From Myxocyprinus asiaticus (taxonomy: Eukaryota; Chordata; Actinopteri; Cypriniformes; Catostomidae), in assembly GCF_019703515.2 (NCBI RefSeq), contig NC_059372.1, positions 13,333,992-13,397,991 on the forward strand: 64,000 nucleotides of DNA, in the 5' to 3' direction. Positions 1 to 12,200 of this stretch are shown here, one piece after another (positions within the stretch are counted from its first letter, which is position 1; every line of letters starts with the position of its first letter). A program made the translations under genes and the position numbers. The notes under the pieces were generated by a model that saw nothing but the letters and a program-made list of their open reading frames with translations, was not told the DNA's origin and did no database searches.

Positions 1-834
1 TCAGAAATGCACTTACTTCACCTCCAGTATTATATCCTTCTTATGACTTTTTCCGGGCCTCTAATAAACTCAGCTCAACAACAGGTTCTGGAACCTTCCA
101 CAGTGGAGTACCAGGCAAAGGCAAATTAGGACAAAAAAATTTGTTTTCAAGGTCACATTCCTTGACCCACTGTTCATACTCCCACCCAAAACTGGTACCT
201 CCATAACTATGTGTGAACAGTGACTGTTCACCGCACCTTGAAGATTTACACAGTATGTTTCAGTTAACTTTTTCCTTCTTAAGTCTAGTGGCATCTCTCC
301 CATTTCTACCATTATTGTGTCTAAAGGGGCTGATCTTATTGCTCCACAGCATATTATTAATGCTCTAGAGTCAAGATTGTATGAGATCCGGTTTCTTCAA
401 AATGGACTTGGCTGCTGCCTCAAATACAATGTACCCATAGTCTATACTAGAACGTATTTAGAGCTTGGCGTACATGTAGCAATGAACTGAGACCAAGATA
501 TTTGAATTCTGTCACTCTTTCTAGTGGTTGACAATATAACTCCAGGGTCATTTGATCCATACTCTTTTTCCATAAAGATCATATATTGAGTCTTTGGTAC
601 CGAAAACGTTAACCCCCAATCCAAAGAGCATTCCTCAACCTCTCTTATTGCCTCCTGTACCCTTTTAACTACAATTCTTAGATTCTTGCCTCTTTTCCAT
701 ACTGCTCCGTCATCCGCATATAGAGCCATTCCCATATCTGGTTTAACTCGGTCAAACACATCATTAATCATTAAATTAAACAAAATTGGGCTAAGTACAC
801 TGCCCTGAGGGGTTTCTGGTTGCTGCCTGCACAA
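1..834 (-). pseudogene. LINE reverse-transcriptase fragment (non-LTR retrotransposon)
   Basis: On the minus strand, 834-442 encodes part of a non-LTR reverse transcriptase. Visible are the TPQGSVLSPILFNL block, the YADD catalytic motif (ALYADDGAVW) and the following W-x-L-x-F-S-V-x-K-T block. Downstream, about 250-60 on the minus strand in another frame, reads GWEYEQWVKEC and then PLWKVPEPVVELSL, so the ORF is broken by frameshifts but continues to the window edge. The motif spacing fits LINE ORF2 of the jockey/I group; I do not assign a clade. It is truncated at the 5' side (nothing recognisable beyond about 834) and lies 2 kb upstream of tmed4. It is an inactive relic. Confidence 0.8.
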
Positions 835-1145
835 AATGCAATTTTAAAGTAGAAGTTATCCTGAAAAAATACATGACATTTCAAACTTTTAAAAAGTGCA
901 TGAACTAATGATATTATAAACTTTATGGGCTCTAATGATATTAGTCAAAGTTTTTCATGAATGTTATTATAAAGCATTAAAAGCAAAAAATATGATTTTT
1001 TTTAAACTGGGGTCCTTAATAATAATAATATTGATAATAATGTTATTATTTGTATTATTATTATTATCAAATAGATTTTTAACACTTGGGATCCCTTGGG
1101 ATAATACTTTTATTTTTATTATTATTTTTGGGGATCCCCAGTTTT
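835..1145. other. AT-rich stretch, no gene seen
   Basis: A low-complexity A/T stretch with ATT/AAT runs near 1019-1067 and 1108-1130. A short inverted repeat is built around the word GGGATCCC. I see no coding exon or RNA gene. Confidence 0.5.
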
Positions 1146-2036
1146 AAAATCAATGATTACCACAAAAATGAATTTTGACTTGCCCCTCTTTTTCTTAAAA
1201 AAAAGTAAAAAATCTGGGTTACAGAGAGACATTTACAATGAAAGTGAACGGGGGCCAATGCGTAAACATCAAAATACATAATGTTTCAAAAGTATAGCCG
1301 CAAGACGTAAACAATATGCATGTTAACATGATTTTAGCGTGATAAAATCGCCTACTAACCTCTTCTATGTAAAGTTATATCCAATTTTACAACTTCGTTG
1401 CCATGACAGCGTAATGCCAAAAACACTAAAACCCTAAAACGACCATAAAAATAATGATTTAAACAACTCTACATCTCAAATAATACACAAGTTTTATTTG
1501 AGGAATTAAAAGTGCACTCAGTAGCTTTTGTATTTGTGTTATCTTGGACTTACACTGACACCTAGTGGCTTGGATGCAGCTTCATTTAAAATCAATAGTT
1601 TTCAGTTTCAGATGCCATTGTAGAAATTTAGTATTCACAGTCAGCCATGATTACTTTAATCAATGAGTGAAAGTGTCAAATAACAGGACTTAGAAGAAGT
1701 ATTCGGCTGGTCATGTGATTCTAACACAGAAGCCCCCATGTGCGGACCCTCTCCATGTAGAATAAAACAGCTTTTATAAGGTTACTGTTATGACTGGAGT
1801 CTTCATTTTAATGTGAGGGGTCATGATTTCCCACATATTTCCTACATATATTGCAAAATCACAATTCATGTCTTTAGGAGTTAAACTGTTTTAATGAGGA
1901 CAAGATTACTGAGTGCACATTTAATGTAAGTGCTTTTATATAATTATAAGCTTCACATTTCGGCTTTTTAACTCACCAAAAATGTGCACCATTCACTTCC
2001 ATAGTAAGTGCCTCAGTGTAACCTAAATTTTTGCTT
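1146..2036. repeat. Foldback repeat family F2, copy 1 (interrupted)
   Basis: First of several copies of a medium-repetitive palindromic element, called F2 here. Landmarks are 'gattaccacaaaaatg', 'ctgggttacag', a 'cacttacaatggaagt' block near each end in inverted orientation, and an internal 'aagttatagccaatttt' segment. The copy is split by a smaller TTAA-flanked element at 1510-1920. Related copies lie at 2040-2545, 32508-33570 and 43430-43925. No coding capacity is seen, so it is a MITE-like non-autonomous element. Confidence 0.7.
1510..1920. mobile_element. TTAA-flanked MITE nested in F2 copy 1
   Basis: The element is bounded by AAGTGCACTCAGTA on the left and the inverse complement of ATGTGCACTCAGTA on the right, with TTAA on both sides (1506-1509 and 1921-1924). 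Removing it and one TTAA restores the F2 word gaattaatgtaagtgctttt seen in other copies. TTAA duplication is the hallmark of the piggyBac superfamily. At 411 bp with no ORF it is non-autonomous. Confidence 0.7.
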
Positions 2037-2039
2037 TAT

Positions 2040-2545
2040 ATAAAAAAAAGTAAAAATCTGAGTTACAGAGAGGCACTTACAATGGAAGTAAATGGGGCCA
2101 ATGAGTAAACTTTAAAATACATACTGTTTCAAAGTATAACCGCAAGACATAAAATATGCATAAACAATATGCGTTAACATGATTTTAGTGTGAAAAATTG
2201 CTAGTAGCCTTTTCTGCGTGAAGTTATAGCCAATTTTGAAACTTCGTTGCCATGACAACTTAAGGTCGAAAATACTAAAACCCTAAAACGTAAAAATGAC
2301 TATTTAAATAACTTTACATCTCAAATAATACACAAGTTTTATCTGAAGAATTAATGAAAGTGCTTTTATATAACTATAAGCTTCACATTTCTGCTTTTTA
2401 AACCATCAAAAATCGGCCCCATTCACTTCCATTGTAAGTGCCTCACTGTAACCTTAAGTTTTTCTTTTTTTTTTTTTTTTTTTTAAGAAAAGGAGGGAAG
2501 AGTCAAAATTATTTTTTGTGGTAATCAACATTATGCCACAAAAAA
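2040..2545. repeat. Foldback repeat F2, copy 2
   Basis: A second F2 copy follows the first directly and ends in 'gtaatcaacattatgcc' with inverted 'cacttccattgtaagtg' near the right end. It includes a long T tract at 2462-2484. A purine-rich simple stretch (2540-2575) separates it from the tmed4 promoter. Confidence 0.65.
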
Positions 2546-2639
2546 ACAAAACAAACAAAAAAAACAAACAAAAAAGAGCTCTTTTCAAGTGGCATCTCAA
2601 AATGTTTTACAAATTAATAGAAATATATTAATTCTTTCG

Positions 2640-2815
2640 AGATGTTTTAATGATTATAAAAAAAAAAAAATCTCAGAATCATCTTTAGCGTTGCAGAAAT
2701 GCCACTCGAGAACAGGAGCTGACTTTTAATTTGAAAGTCCATGTTGAGAGAGGAGAGAGAATCGAGTCACTCTGAAATCGATTCCTAGCCCTGGAGTGAG
2801 TGAGGGGTGATTTGG
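2640..2815 (+). promoter_or_regulatory. tmed4: tmed4 presumed promoter/5'UTR
   Basis: This is a non-repetitive stretch between the F2 repeats and the tmed4 start codon, less A/T-rich than the sequence around it. No convincing TATA box is seen; the position alone suggests promoter and 5'UTR. Confidence 0.4.
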
Positions 2816-5800
2816 ATGGAAATGAAGGCGGTGGTGTCTTGTATCGGATTTTTGCTAATGTTTGCGTGGCTTTCTCCAAGCCAAGCACTTTATTTCCACA
2901 TCGGAGAGACAGAGAAGAAATGCTTCATAGAAGAAATACCCGATGAAACCATGGTGATCGGTAAGTTCATTGTGAGATCGGCTCTCTGTGATCGGTTAGC
3001 TTTGTCGGCTAGCTGATTTATCCTATAGGCTAGCTTGCCTTTTCAGTAAAATAATTAAATGTATGTCCCATTTTACACCTTATATTGAAAATAAAATCTG
3101 TGGATTTCCACACAAATGCCCTTATAATCGAGGGAAGTCGTTAATACCAGCATGATCAAGGATGTGGCAGGTGCAACATCCTGGTTGGGTGCCTGAGAGA
3201 CAGGTGCAACCAGTTCCATCCTGCCAACACCCTCTGATTTGCAGCCTGGATTTATTGTTTGTTTTTAGTAATTATAAATAATAAGCATGCATGCATGCAA
3301 CTGTCAATCTATATTATATCATATATAGTATATACACTGTACAGTGCAATGCTTGTTATAATAACAACAACAATAATCAGATCCTGTTATTCTGATAAGT
3401 ATGTTTATGTTTCTATTTTTTTCTTTTTTATGGATTCTTCCAAAACGCCTGCATCACCTCCCTGTTGTAAATTCTGGTACCCTTAACATAACATTTTGGG
3501 TCTAATTTGTATGTCCAATATGTAGGAAAATACAGAACACAACTTTGGGACAAACAGGCTGGCGCTTTTCTCCCATCCACCCCTGGTTTAGGCATGCATG
3601 TGGAAATCAAAGATCCTGATTCGAAGGTAGGCTCCCTCTTTTGTTTTGTTTTTTAATCTTTTGACACTACCTAACTATCTGCCATGTGGTCCATGGAATT
3701 ATGCAGACTTCTGTCTATTCTGTGACTTTTAATCAAAGATATTTGGGATCGTGTAGTGCTGCCCATTTTGAGATGATTGTGCATGTTCTCTCTCTGTTTA
3801 TTTTAGATAATTCTGTCTCGTCAGTATGGCTCAGATGGCCGCTTTACCTTCACATCCCACACACCAGGCGAGCATCAAATTTGCCTTCACTCCAACTCCA
3901 CCAAGATGGTGCTGTTTACTGGTGGAAAACTGGTATGATTATATATGTATAGTATAGTTTATAGTATAGAATCTTTTTATCTCCACTATTTATGTGTGAG
4001 TGACCCCAGTTCGACACAGGCTCGGGTCATTTACAGATCCCGATTGGATCTTAAAAATCTTATATACTGTAGGCTTTTGAGTTCTTTTACCTGTTTTTAT
4101 ATTTTAACCTGGATTTCACCATGAATATAACCATACAGTGGAAAAAAAAATAATGTGAACCCTTTGGAATTACTTGCATTTATGTATAAATCTGTCTTAA
4201 AATTTGGTTTGATCATCAAAGTTACAATAATGAACAAACACAATCTGTTTTAACTAATAACACACACATTTTTGTATTTTTATTTTACATATTGAATACA
4301 TCATTCAAACATTCACAGTGTAGGTTGAAAAAAGTATGTGAACCCCCAGGCTAATGACGTCAACATAAGCTAAAGTCAGGAGTTGGCAAACCTGGCATCA
4401 AATGAATGAAACAAGATAGGAGGTGTGGGTTAGAGCTGCTTTGACTTATAAAAAGCACTCAGCCATTTTGAGTTTGCTATTCATAAGAAGCATCTGCTGA
4501 CGTGGACCATGTCTCGCAAAAAAGAGATCTCAGAAGACCTACGATAAAGAATTGTTGCTTTGCATAAAGCTGGAAAGGGGTACAAAGTTATCTCGAAGAG
4601 CTTAGACATTCATCTGTCAACCATTAGACACATTTTCTATAAACAGAGATGATTTAGTACTGTGGCTACTTTCCCCAGAAGTGGCTGTTCAGCCAAGATG
4701 ACTCAAAGGGCACATGGCAGAATGCTCAATGTGGTAAAAAAGAACCCTAGAGTGACAGCCTTGACTTGAAGACTTAAAGGAGTCATTGGAACTGGTCAAC
4801 ATCTCTGTTCATGAGTCTATTATACAGAAAACATTAAACAGGCACAGTGTCCATGGCAGGACACCAAGAAGAAAGCTGCTGCTTTCCAACAAAAACATTG
4901 CTACGCACCTGAAGTTTGCCAAAGACCACCTTGAAACTCCACAAAGCTGTTCGGAAAATGTTTTGTGGACTGATGAAACTGAGGTTGAATTGTTTGGGAA
5001 GAACATGCAGAACTACATATGGCATAAAAGGGCACTGCATACCAACATGAAAACTTCATCCCAGCGTCAAGTACGGTAAAAGGAGCATCATGATTTGGGG
5101 CTACTTAATCCAATAGAGATGCTGTGGAATGACCTCAAGAGAGCCGCTCACACCAGACATCCGAAGAATATGGCTGAGCTGAAGCAGTTCTGTAAGGAAG
5201 AATGGTCCAAAATTCCTTCTGAACGTTGTGCAGGTCTAATCCGCAGCTACCAGAAATGCTTGGTTGAGGTTATTGCTGCTAAAGAAGGATCCACCAGTTA
5301 TTAAATCCAAGGCTTCACTTACTTTTTCTACAGCACTGTGAATGTTTAATGGGATGTGTTCAATAAAGACATAAAAGGTTATAATTGTTTGTGTGTTGTT
5401 TGCTTAAGCACATTGTGTTTGTCTATACTTGTGACTTTGCTGAAGATGAGATCACATTTTATGACCAATTAATGCAGAAAACCAGCTAATTCCAAAGGGT
5501 TCACATACTTTTTCTTGCCACTAAACTGGCATGGCCTTAAACAAACAAACAAACAAATTTAACTATCTCATGCTGTCCTGCAGAGGGTGTACCTGGACAT
5601 TCAAGTTGGTGAGCACACCAACAACTATCCAGAGATCGCCGCCAAAGACAAGCTGACTGAGCTGCAGCTGAGAGTCAGACAGCTTCTGGACCAGGTGGAA
5701 CAAATCCAGAAAGAGCAGAACTATCAGAGGGTGAGTGTGAATTAGATAGAAATAGCTGACATCCTCTTGCACATGTGATCAACCCTATGGGGGGTTGTTC

Positions 5801-5979
5801 TGCTCTAACATACAGTTGTCTTTCTATAGTACCGTGAGGAACGTTTCAGAATGACCAGCGAGAGCACGAACCAGCGCGTTCTCTGGTGGTCTATCGCTCA
5901 GACCATCATCCTCATCATCACCGGCATCTGGCAAATGAGACATCTCAAGAGCTTCTTTGAGGCCAAAAAGCTGGTCTGA
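2816..5979 (+). CDS. tmed4: p24-family cargo receptor TMED4 (222 aa, 5 exons)
   Basis: Exons are 2816-2960, 3526-3626, 3807-3932, 5584-5730 and 5830-5979, all with GT-AG borders; they join in frame to 669 nt (222 aa plus stop). TMED proteins cycle between ER and Golgi and help load cargo into COPI/COPII vesicles. The protein shows a signal peptide (about residues 1-25, ending SPSQA) and a GOLD domain starting [16 protein letters not shown], with its paired cysteine in [11 protein letters not shown] coiled-coil neck ([20 protein letters not shown]) is followed by a TM segment ([16 protein letters not shown]). The tail is [13 protein letters not shown], with the FF COPII/COPI signal and a KKxx retrieval motif. 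[13 protein letters not shown] and [12 protein letters not shown] match TMED4 better than its close paralogue TMED9. ATG 2816 is used; ATG 2822 is also in frame. Intron 3 carries a Tc1 relic. Start and splice sites are clear; tmed4 versus tmed9 is the only real uncertainty. Confidence 0.93.
4136..5521 (+). mobile_element. Tc1-like DNA transposon, internally deleted (tmed4 intron 3)
   Basis: The left end starts CAGTGG just after TA (4134-4135); the right end is the inverted copy (tgaaccctttggaatta against aattccaaagggttca), followed by TA at 5522-5523. Length is about 1.39 kb. It lies in tmed4 intron 3, in the gene's orientation, between exons 3 and 4, and must be spliced out. The right half carries the 3' part of a Tc1 transposase. 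Confidence 0.85.
4509..5304 (+). pseudogene. Tc1 transposase pseudogene with DDE-core deletion
   Basis: The ORF begins [12 protein letters not shown] at 4509 and shows paired-type helix-turn-helix residues, but has stops near 4545, 4650 and 4768. The first catalytic Asp is present ([13 protein letters not shown], about 4966). After QVR/IMIWG near 5095 the sequence jumps to [13 protein letters not shown], which holds the third catalytic residue (E). The roughly 100 residues that should hold the second Asp (QQDN-type block) are missing. It cannot encode active enzyme. Confidence 0.85.
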
Positions 5980-6845
5980 AGAACAGACAGGCCTACAGAG
6001 ATGCTAGCTCGAGCATGGAAATACTCAATGCTTCATTCCAGCATTTATTTCTAACTATTCAGTTTGGTCCAACTTTAGCTTAAGCAGATAAATTCAGAGA
6101 TTTCATAACACAAAAGGACTTTTAGATGCAAGAAGTTGTATTTAGTCTTAAATGTGCAGAATATTAAATGGATAGTTCACCTAAAAATTAATTACTCACC
6201 CTCATGCTGTTCCAAACACGTATGACTTTCTTTCTTGCGTGGAACACTAAAGGACATGCTAGGCACAATGTTAGCCTCAGTCACCATTCACTTTCATTGT
6301 ATGGAAAAATAATGCAGATGGAACAACATGAGGGTGAGTGAATGATGACTATTTATTTAACCCCCCTTGTTACATGGCTTTATTCTGCTGTATCCTACTG
6401 TATGTAAGTATTAACCCTTAAAACCTAATGACCATTTATCATGAATTAATCATGATCATAATTGCTTATACTTTAGGATGTTGCATCAAGTCTTCATATT
6501 ACTTAAACATCTGATATGAGAAGGAAAAGAATGTTATTCCTTTAAAGTGATGATTGTTATGGGTGCATGGAAATTACTGTTGACTTTTCAGATTTTATAA
6601 CAAAAAAATGTGAAGAATCAAGCCAGCTAATCATTTCAACATTTCTGCCCTTTTTACATACTGTATGTATTTATTGAGGTATATTGAAATCTGTGGCTTT
6701 GTTTTCACACCCTCTGCTATTTTGTCTTTAAAACATTTATATACTTTGAAATAGGCTTGATATCCTATATAAGTAGTTTTATATCCTGACCATAACTGAT
6801 TCTAACTGAAATTTGTAACAGTTCTGACCAAGAATAAATGCATAT
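5980..6845 (+). other. tmed4: tmed4 3'UTR
   Basis: Sequence between the tmed4 stop and an AATAAA at 6833-6838. It includes a degenerate MITE at about 6168-6350. The 3' end is inferred from the signal only. Confidence 0.5.
6168..6350. repeat. Short MITE, partial (same family as 23045-23325)
   Basis: Begins 'ggatagttcacctaaaaatt' and carries 'actcaccctcatgctgttcc' with the inverse 'ggaacaacatgagggtgagt' near the right side. It shares the 'gccacagtcacca/gcctcagtcacca...ctttcattgtatgg' core with 23045-23325. No ORF. Confidence 0.6.
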
Positions 6846-7114
6846 TTTTGGAATTGTTTTTAATTTAACAGGGTTTACTAAATCTAAAAGAACCATTTCT
6901 GTTATAAATGTACTGTTTCTTACTTTGTGATTTATTTATTTACTGAATGGACCACCGGTATGAAATATAATTTCAATAGACTCAATAAGCAGGATGTGTT
7001 GAAAAATAAATGTAAAATGTTTTCAGGGTTTATCTTCAATCCCAAGACTGTTGTTTATAGAATCTTTAGAAATGTTTGTACTGATTTCTTGAAATCAAGT
7101 TTAATTCTTAAAAA

Positions 7115-7745
7115 GTTAATTCACCCAAAAATGAAAATTGTCTCATCATTTACTCACCCTGTATTTACTCACAAATGCATCATTTATGCCATTCCAGATG
7201 TGTATGCTTTTCTTTCTTCTCTGTAGGTCCATACAATGCAACTGAATAGTGGCCAGAACATTGAAGGTCCAAAAAGCACATAAAGGCATCATAAAAGTAA
7301 TCCATATGACTCCAGTGGTTAAATCCATATCTTCAAAAGCGATATGATAAGTGTGGGTGAGAAACGGATCAACGGTCCTTTTTGTTTTGTTTTTTACTAT
7401 AAACCTTTCACATTCTTTTGTTTTTGGCAATTCGCATTCTTTGTGTATATCACCACCTGCTGGGCAGAAAAGGACTTAAATATTAATCTGTTTCTCATCC
7501 ACACCTATCATATGGCTTCTGAAGATACGGATTTAACCTCTGGAGTCGTATGGATTACTTTTCTGCTGTATTTATGTGGTTTTTGGACCTTCAAAGTTCT
7601 GGTCACCATTCACTTGCATTGTATGGACCTACAGAGCTGAGACATTCTTATTAAAATCTTTGCTTGTGTTCAGCAGGAAAAAGAAAGTCATGAGGGTAAA
7701 TAAATGATGAGAGAATTTTCATTTTGGGTGAACTATCCCTTTAAA
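7115..7745. repeat. Foldback repeat family F1 (copy 1)
   Basis: A long palindromic element. The left arm starts 'ttcacccaaaaatgaaaatt' and the right arm ends 'cattttgggtgaactatccc'. Between them are mirrored blocks around 'catacaatgcaactgaat' and 'cattcacttgcattgtatgg'. Related copies are at 14090-14835, 22125-22810 and 46501-48411. ORFs of about 95 aa on both strands come from the palindrome and are not genes. Confidence 0.75.
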
Positions 7746-9226
7746 GATGCTGGTTTGTGAGGTGACATAATGACAACATTCTCCATGTGATGTAAATAGT
7801 TGAAGTTGTCAACAGTGACATTTGATCTTTGTAATAAAAGGTATTTATCAGTGTGGAAAGTGCATGCACATACTTGACTGCTGACATGGTACTACAGTAC
7901 ATAACATTTATTATCACCCTTTATCATTGTTGCAGATGGGTTCTGAAAACGTCTTTCATTTAATACCCAAAAATATTTTGTCCTCATTTCACTATAATTC
8001 AAGCTGTTGAATTATGGAGTGAAATTTCCTCTTTTACAGGATATCATACACAAAACAACAACATTTGAGTACAGAAAACATGACCACTGAACCTATATAT
8101 GCCACACACAACTATTTCATTTTTCTCATTTTATTTGGTAAATATTTATGTACAACTATCTATTGACAAGATACTACTATGTTGTTATTTGACAAAACAT
8201 ATGAATGAAAAAAAGGATGATAATTTCTGCTTTGCCTTCACAATTGACCACAAATGATAAAGTGATTGCAAATAATAACCTTAAGTCTGACACAGCACTG
8301 CATTAATCAAATTAAAGACAAATTAAAATTTAATTACTCCTGAACAAGCATCCTACAATCGCTCTCCTTGCATAGTAAAAGGCCTCAGATGCTCAGTTTT
8401 TCCAAGACTCAATAAAAAAATGTTTCTCTCTGCAGTTTTATCACTTCGGCTCATTGTAGATATTTATATCCTGTTCCATATATTAAAACCAATGCGGCTG
8501 TTGATCAGTGCTCAGTTTCAACACGTGTTAAGAGTGATATGGAGAATACTATATGAATTACAGAAACACATCACACACGCATCAGTCCAGATATGGCTTA
8601 TCTTTCACAGCAAGAAGTGGATAATTAAACAATACTATAAGTGTACTATTTATGTCATTTACAATTATGATGTCACAAACTTTCTGAGAGGGAGTTACCA
8701 TACACAAACTGAACAAACAAAACTATACACAGACACTAAAATATACCTACACACTTCTAGGAACAAAAGTAAAACATTTGTTAATTTAATTAGATGTAAA
8801 ATGGGTTATTATTTATAACATTTAACCTCAAATTACTGAAATGATACCTCACATTAATTAAACACAAAGCAAACTACAACTGGCACAACAAAACAGCATC
8901 AACTGACCCTGTATCTGTCTAAAATAAAATTTGAAAGTATGTTTGAGGTTTTACCAGATATCTACACGTTGTGGAGGACACTTAAGGAGATCTTTCCATA
9001 ATAAAAAAAAAAACACCTTCAGGAAGTAAATTTAGTATTCCAGTTATTACATTTGACTTTCCATAAATCTTTCTAGTTTTTTCAGCTCAGAAGACCAGGT
9101 CAGCAGCAATAGTGTTAAGACTCAAAGGCTCTTGACTGGTGAATGGTGGGCCCAGTCATTTGGGAGAATTGCACAAGAGGTCCAGTATAAAAGCTAAGAT
9201 GAATATCAGTAACCTTTTTCCATTAT
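7746..9226 (-). other. plpbp: plpbp 3' flank / probable 3'UTR
   Basis: An A/T-rich single-copy-looking stretch between the F1 repeat and the plpbp stop codon. A possible minus-strand poly(A) signal lies at 8135-8130. A 132-codon plus-strand ORF (8420-8815) has no domain or composition that suggests a gene. I see nothing else in it. Confidence 0.4.
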
Positions 9227-12200
9227 TCATTGCTCTTTGATGGTGAGTCTGTTCATTTTTTTAGCTGCTTCCTCACATACGACCTTTGGCTTTTTCTCGG
9301 GACTGGGACTTGGAGTGTTTGGGTATTCTCGGGTCCCGAAAATAGTGCTACCGACACGTATGTTGGTGGAGCCCACTTCAATCTAATTGGAGAAACATTT
9401 TAAAAACATTATACATTTCTTGTAATTAATTATGCAAAGTTTTCAAATTTATTGAAAAATATGTCAAAAGTCAACATGTAAGACCAATTTTTTGGTTTGC
9501 AACAGAGGTATCATTAAAGCAGAAAAAGAGGTTTACCTACCGCATGTTCAAAGTCAGTGGACATGCCCATACTGAGCTCAACCTGGTCTACTGGGATCTT
9601 CAGACTCTCACAAACTTCATCACGACGTTTCAGCAGCATCTACACATAATGTACATGTTCATATACCTACTTACATGTCCCAGACTATGATGTGGCATCA
9701 TTCCTTCACAAATGAGAATTAACCAAACCAATTTTAAAACTAAGGTTATTTCCTAAATCGCTCTTTTGTTAACTTTTCCCCATTGTAGTGAATGCCACAA
9801 AAACAAACAAATCTACTTCTGAAACATATAACGCATATAATGTATCTCTAAAGCAGTAACAGCATTTTTATAAATATATTTACTTTATACTTTGCCTCAA
9901 AGAACTTAAAAGAAATTGGTTAAGTCATCATCATTTATTTTAATTATTTAAATATGAACATTAAAATATTCAGGGTTTTTTTTTTTGTTTTGTTTTTTGT
10001 GGATAGAGTTAAGACAAAATTTTTACAGGTATAAATCTTTGATACAAGTATATGTATGCATGCCATAAAAATCACTGGACGTGCTGAAATAAAAAGTTTG
10101 GTAAAATCTGACATTTTACAGTGGATTTTTTAAGGATCAAATGGGCAGATTCAATTTGTATCAAGCATTTATTGGCAAGATAAAATTAAGTGTACATTGC
10201 CAATGCATTATTAAACACAATACATACAGATATAAAACAAATTGAATGTTGGAGTTTAATTTGCTGCAGTTTAAAATCTCAAAACTAGTATTTTTTTTCT
10301 GGCTGTTTTCAAGTGGTATGAAAAAATATGGCAGCTTGCCCATATCTCTCCCGCACCTGGCTTCCCGCATGTGGGTAAAGTCTCCATTCTCCGTACAGTA
10401 CATTCTCTCTCGGGTTTATTATGCCCGGGACATGCATAAGTGTGCACTGCTCCACACAGTCAGTTTCTGTGCTAGGATGTGCAGTCGAGTCAAACATGTA
10501 CCTCCTGGAAATTTATATATGCCAATTTTAGCCAGAGGAAGTGGGGAAAATCATTAGTGAATTTTTTTTAAACGCATTAAACAGTCAACTATTCATTTTG
10601 CAGAAATTAACGTGTTAAATTTTCCAGCCCTAATATACATATTGTTACATGTTTATTGATTACATGCATAATTTGTACTATTTACAAGCAGTGACATTGA
10701 TTTGTAGAACATGTGCTAATACAGTACTGTCTCTTTTAGAATTGCGACAGTTCAGCAAGCGTTTTACAGAAGTGTTTTGGTTGAGCGCATATTAATGAGA
10801 GTGGAGTCACATGGCTTTTTTAACGCATCCGCGCTGTGTGTGATTAGAATGAGTTGCTCCTGTTTTGTTTTTTTAGCAACAACTGACTGTAAAGAACAGA
10901 AATGGTATTAAAAGAGACATAATTAAATGGCAAATTGATTTCGTGGATCTTGTCTATGGACACACAATTCAAACTTTAACTCTCAAGACACAGTGAAAGG
11001 CTCTCAGTCTTTAACTTCTTCACCAATCTATTACTCAATCACTGGCTAGTGAAATTTGAACATTTACCAACCAGTTGCTAATCACAGACGTGTTTAGTCA
11101 CATAGCATGAAATTTGGTCGCATATACCAGTGATTTACTTGCATTGCCCCATAGAGTTAAAGATCGATCTTGGGATTTAAGTATCAATCTCGTTCAAATG
11201 AAGTGTGAGATGCATCCCTAGTAATAATGTAATCATATGAGGCTGGGTTTGATCCAGTTCATCTGACGCACCTGGAAGTCAGGGTTGGGGCCTTCACTGA
11301 GGTCATAACCGTACCGGCCAATCGTCATGAGTCCAGCAAAGTCAAGAGCAGGACACCGAGATCCGATGTGTTTCACTGTGTTTACAGTCTCATCAGGTGG
11401 CAAGCCGTGTTTACCTGATGAAAGACACCCAAGCCAGGCAATCATGCTGAGGTTTCATAAAAACAGTCATCTGATACACTGAGAAAATGCTGTGTTTTGT
11501 AACAGATGGACATACTGTGAGATTAAAAACAATCTTTTTATCCAAAAGTGAAACAAACAATATCTGTGCATTTGATATGGAAAAAAAAAAAAAAGAAGTG
11601 GAGTCTGGGGGCCTGGGTAGCTCAACAAGTAAAGACGTTGACTACCACACCTGGAATCGCAAGTTCAAATCCAGGGTGTGTTGAGTGACTCCAGTCAGGC
11701 TTCCTAAATAACCAATTGGCCCGATTTCTAGGGTGGGTAGAGTCACGTTGGGTTAACCTCCTTGTGGTCGCTATAATGTGGTTCGCTCTCGGTGGGGTGC
11801 GTGGTCAGTTGTGTGTGGAAGCCGCGGAGAATAGTGTGAAGCCTCCACATGCGCTATGTCTCCACGGTAACACGCTCAACAAGCCACATGATAAGATGCG
11901 CGGATTGACGGTCTCAGACGCGGAGGCAACTGAGATTTGTCCTCCGCCACCCGGATTGAGGTGAGTCACTACGCCACCACGAGGACTTAGAGCACATTGG
12001 GAATTGGGCATTCCAAATTGTGGAGAAAAGGGAAGAAAATAAATTTAAAAAAAAAAAAAAAAAAAAAATGAATAGTGGAATCTGTGGAATATTCACTTCA
12101 GGCAGTGAAGAATTAATTTGTCACTAGTTTGCGCTAATGTTAACAAGAGATAATCAATCACAGAAAGCATAGAATACTAACTTTCTTCTCCACTGGTGTT

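Noticed and set aside
8420..8818. A 132-codon plus-strand ORF downstream of plpbp
   Set aside because: No recognisable domain, A/T-driven composition, no splice or promoter context; lies in the probable plpbp 3'UTR on the other strand.
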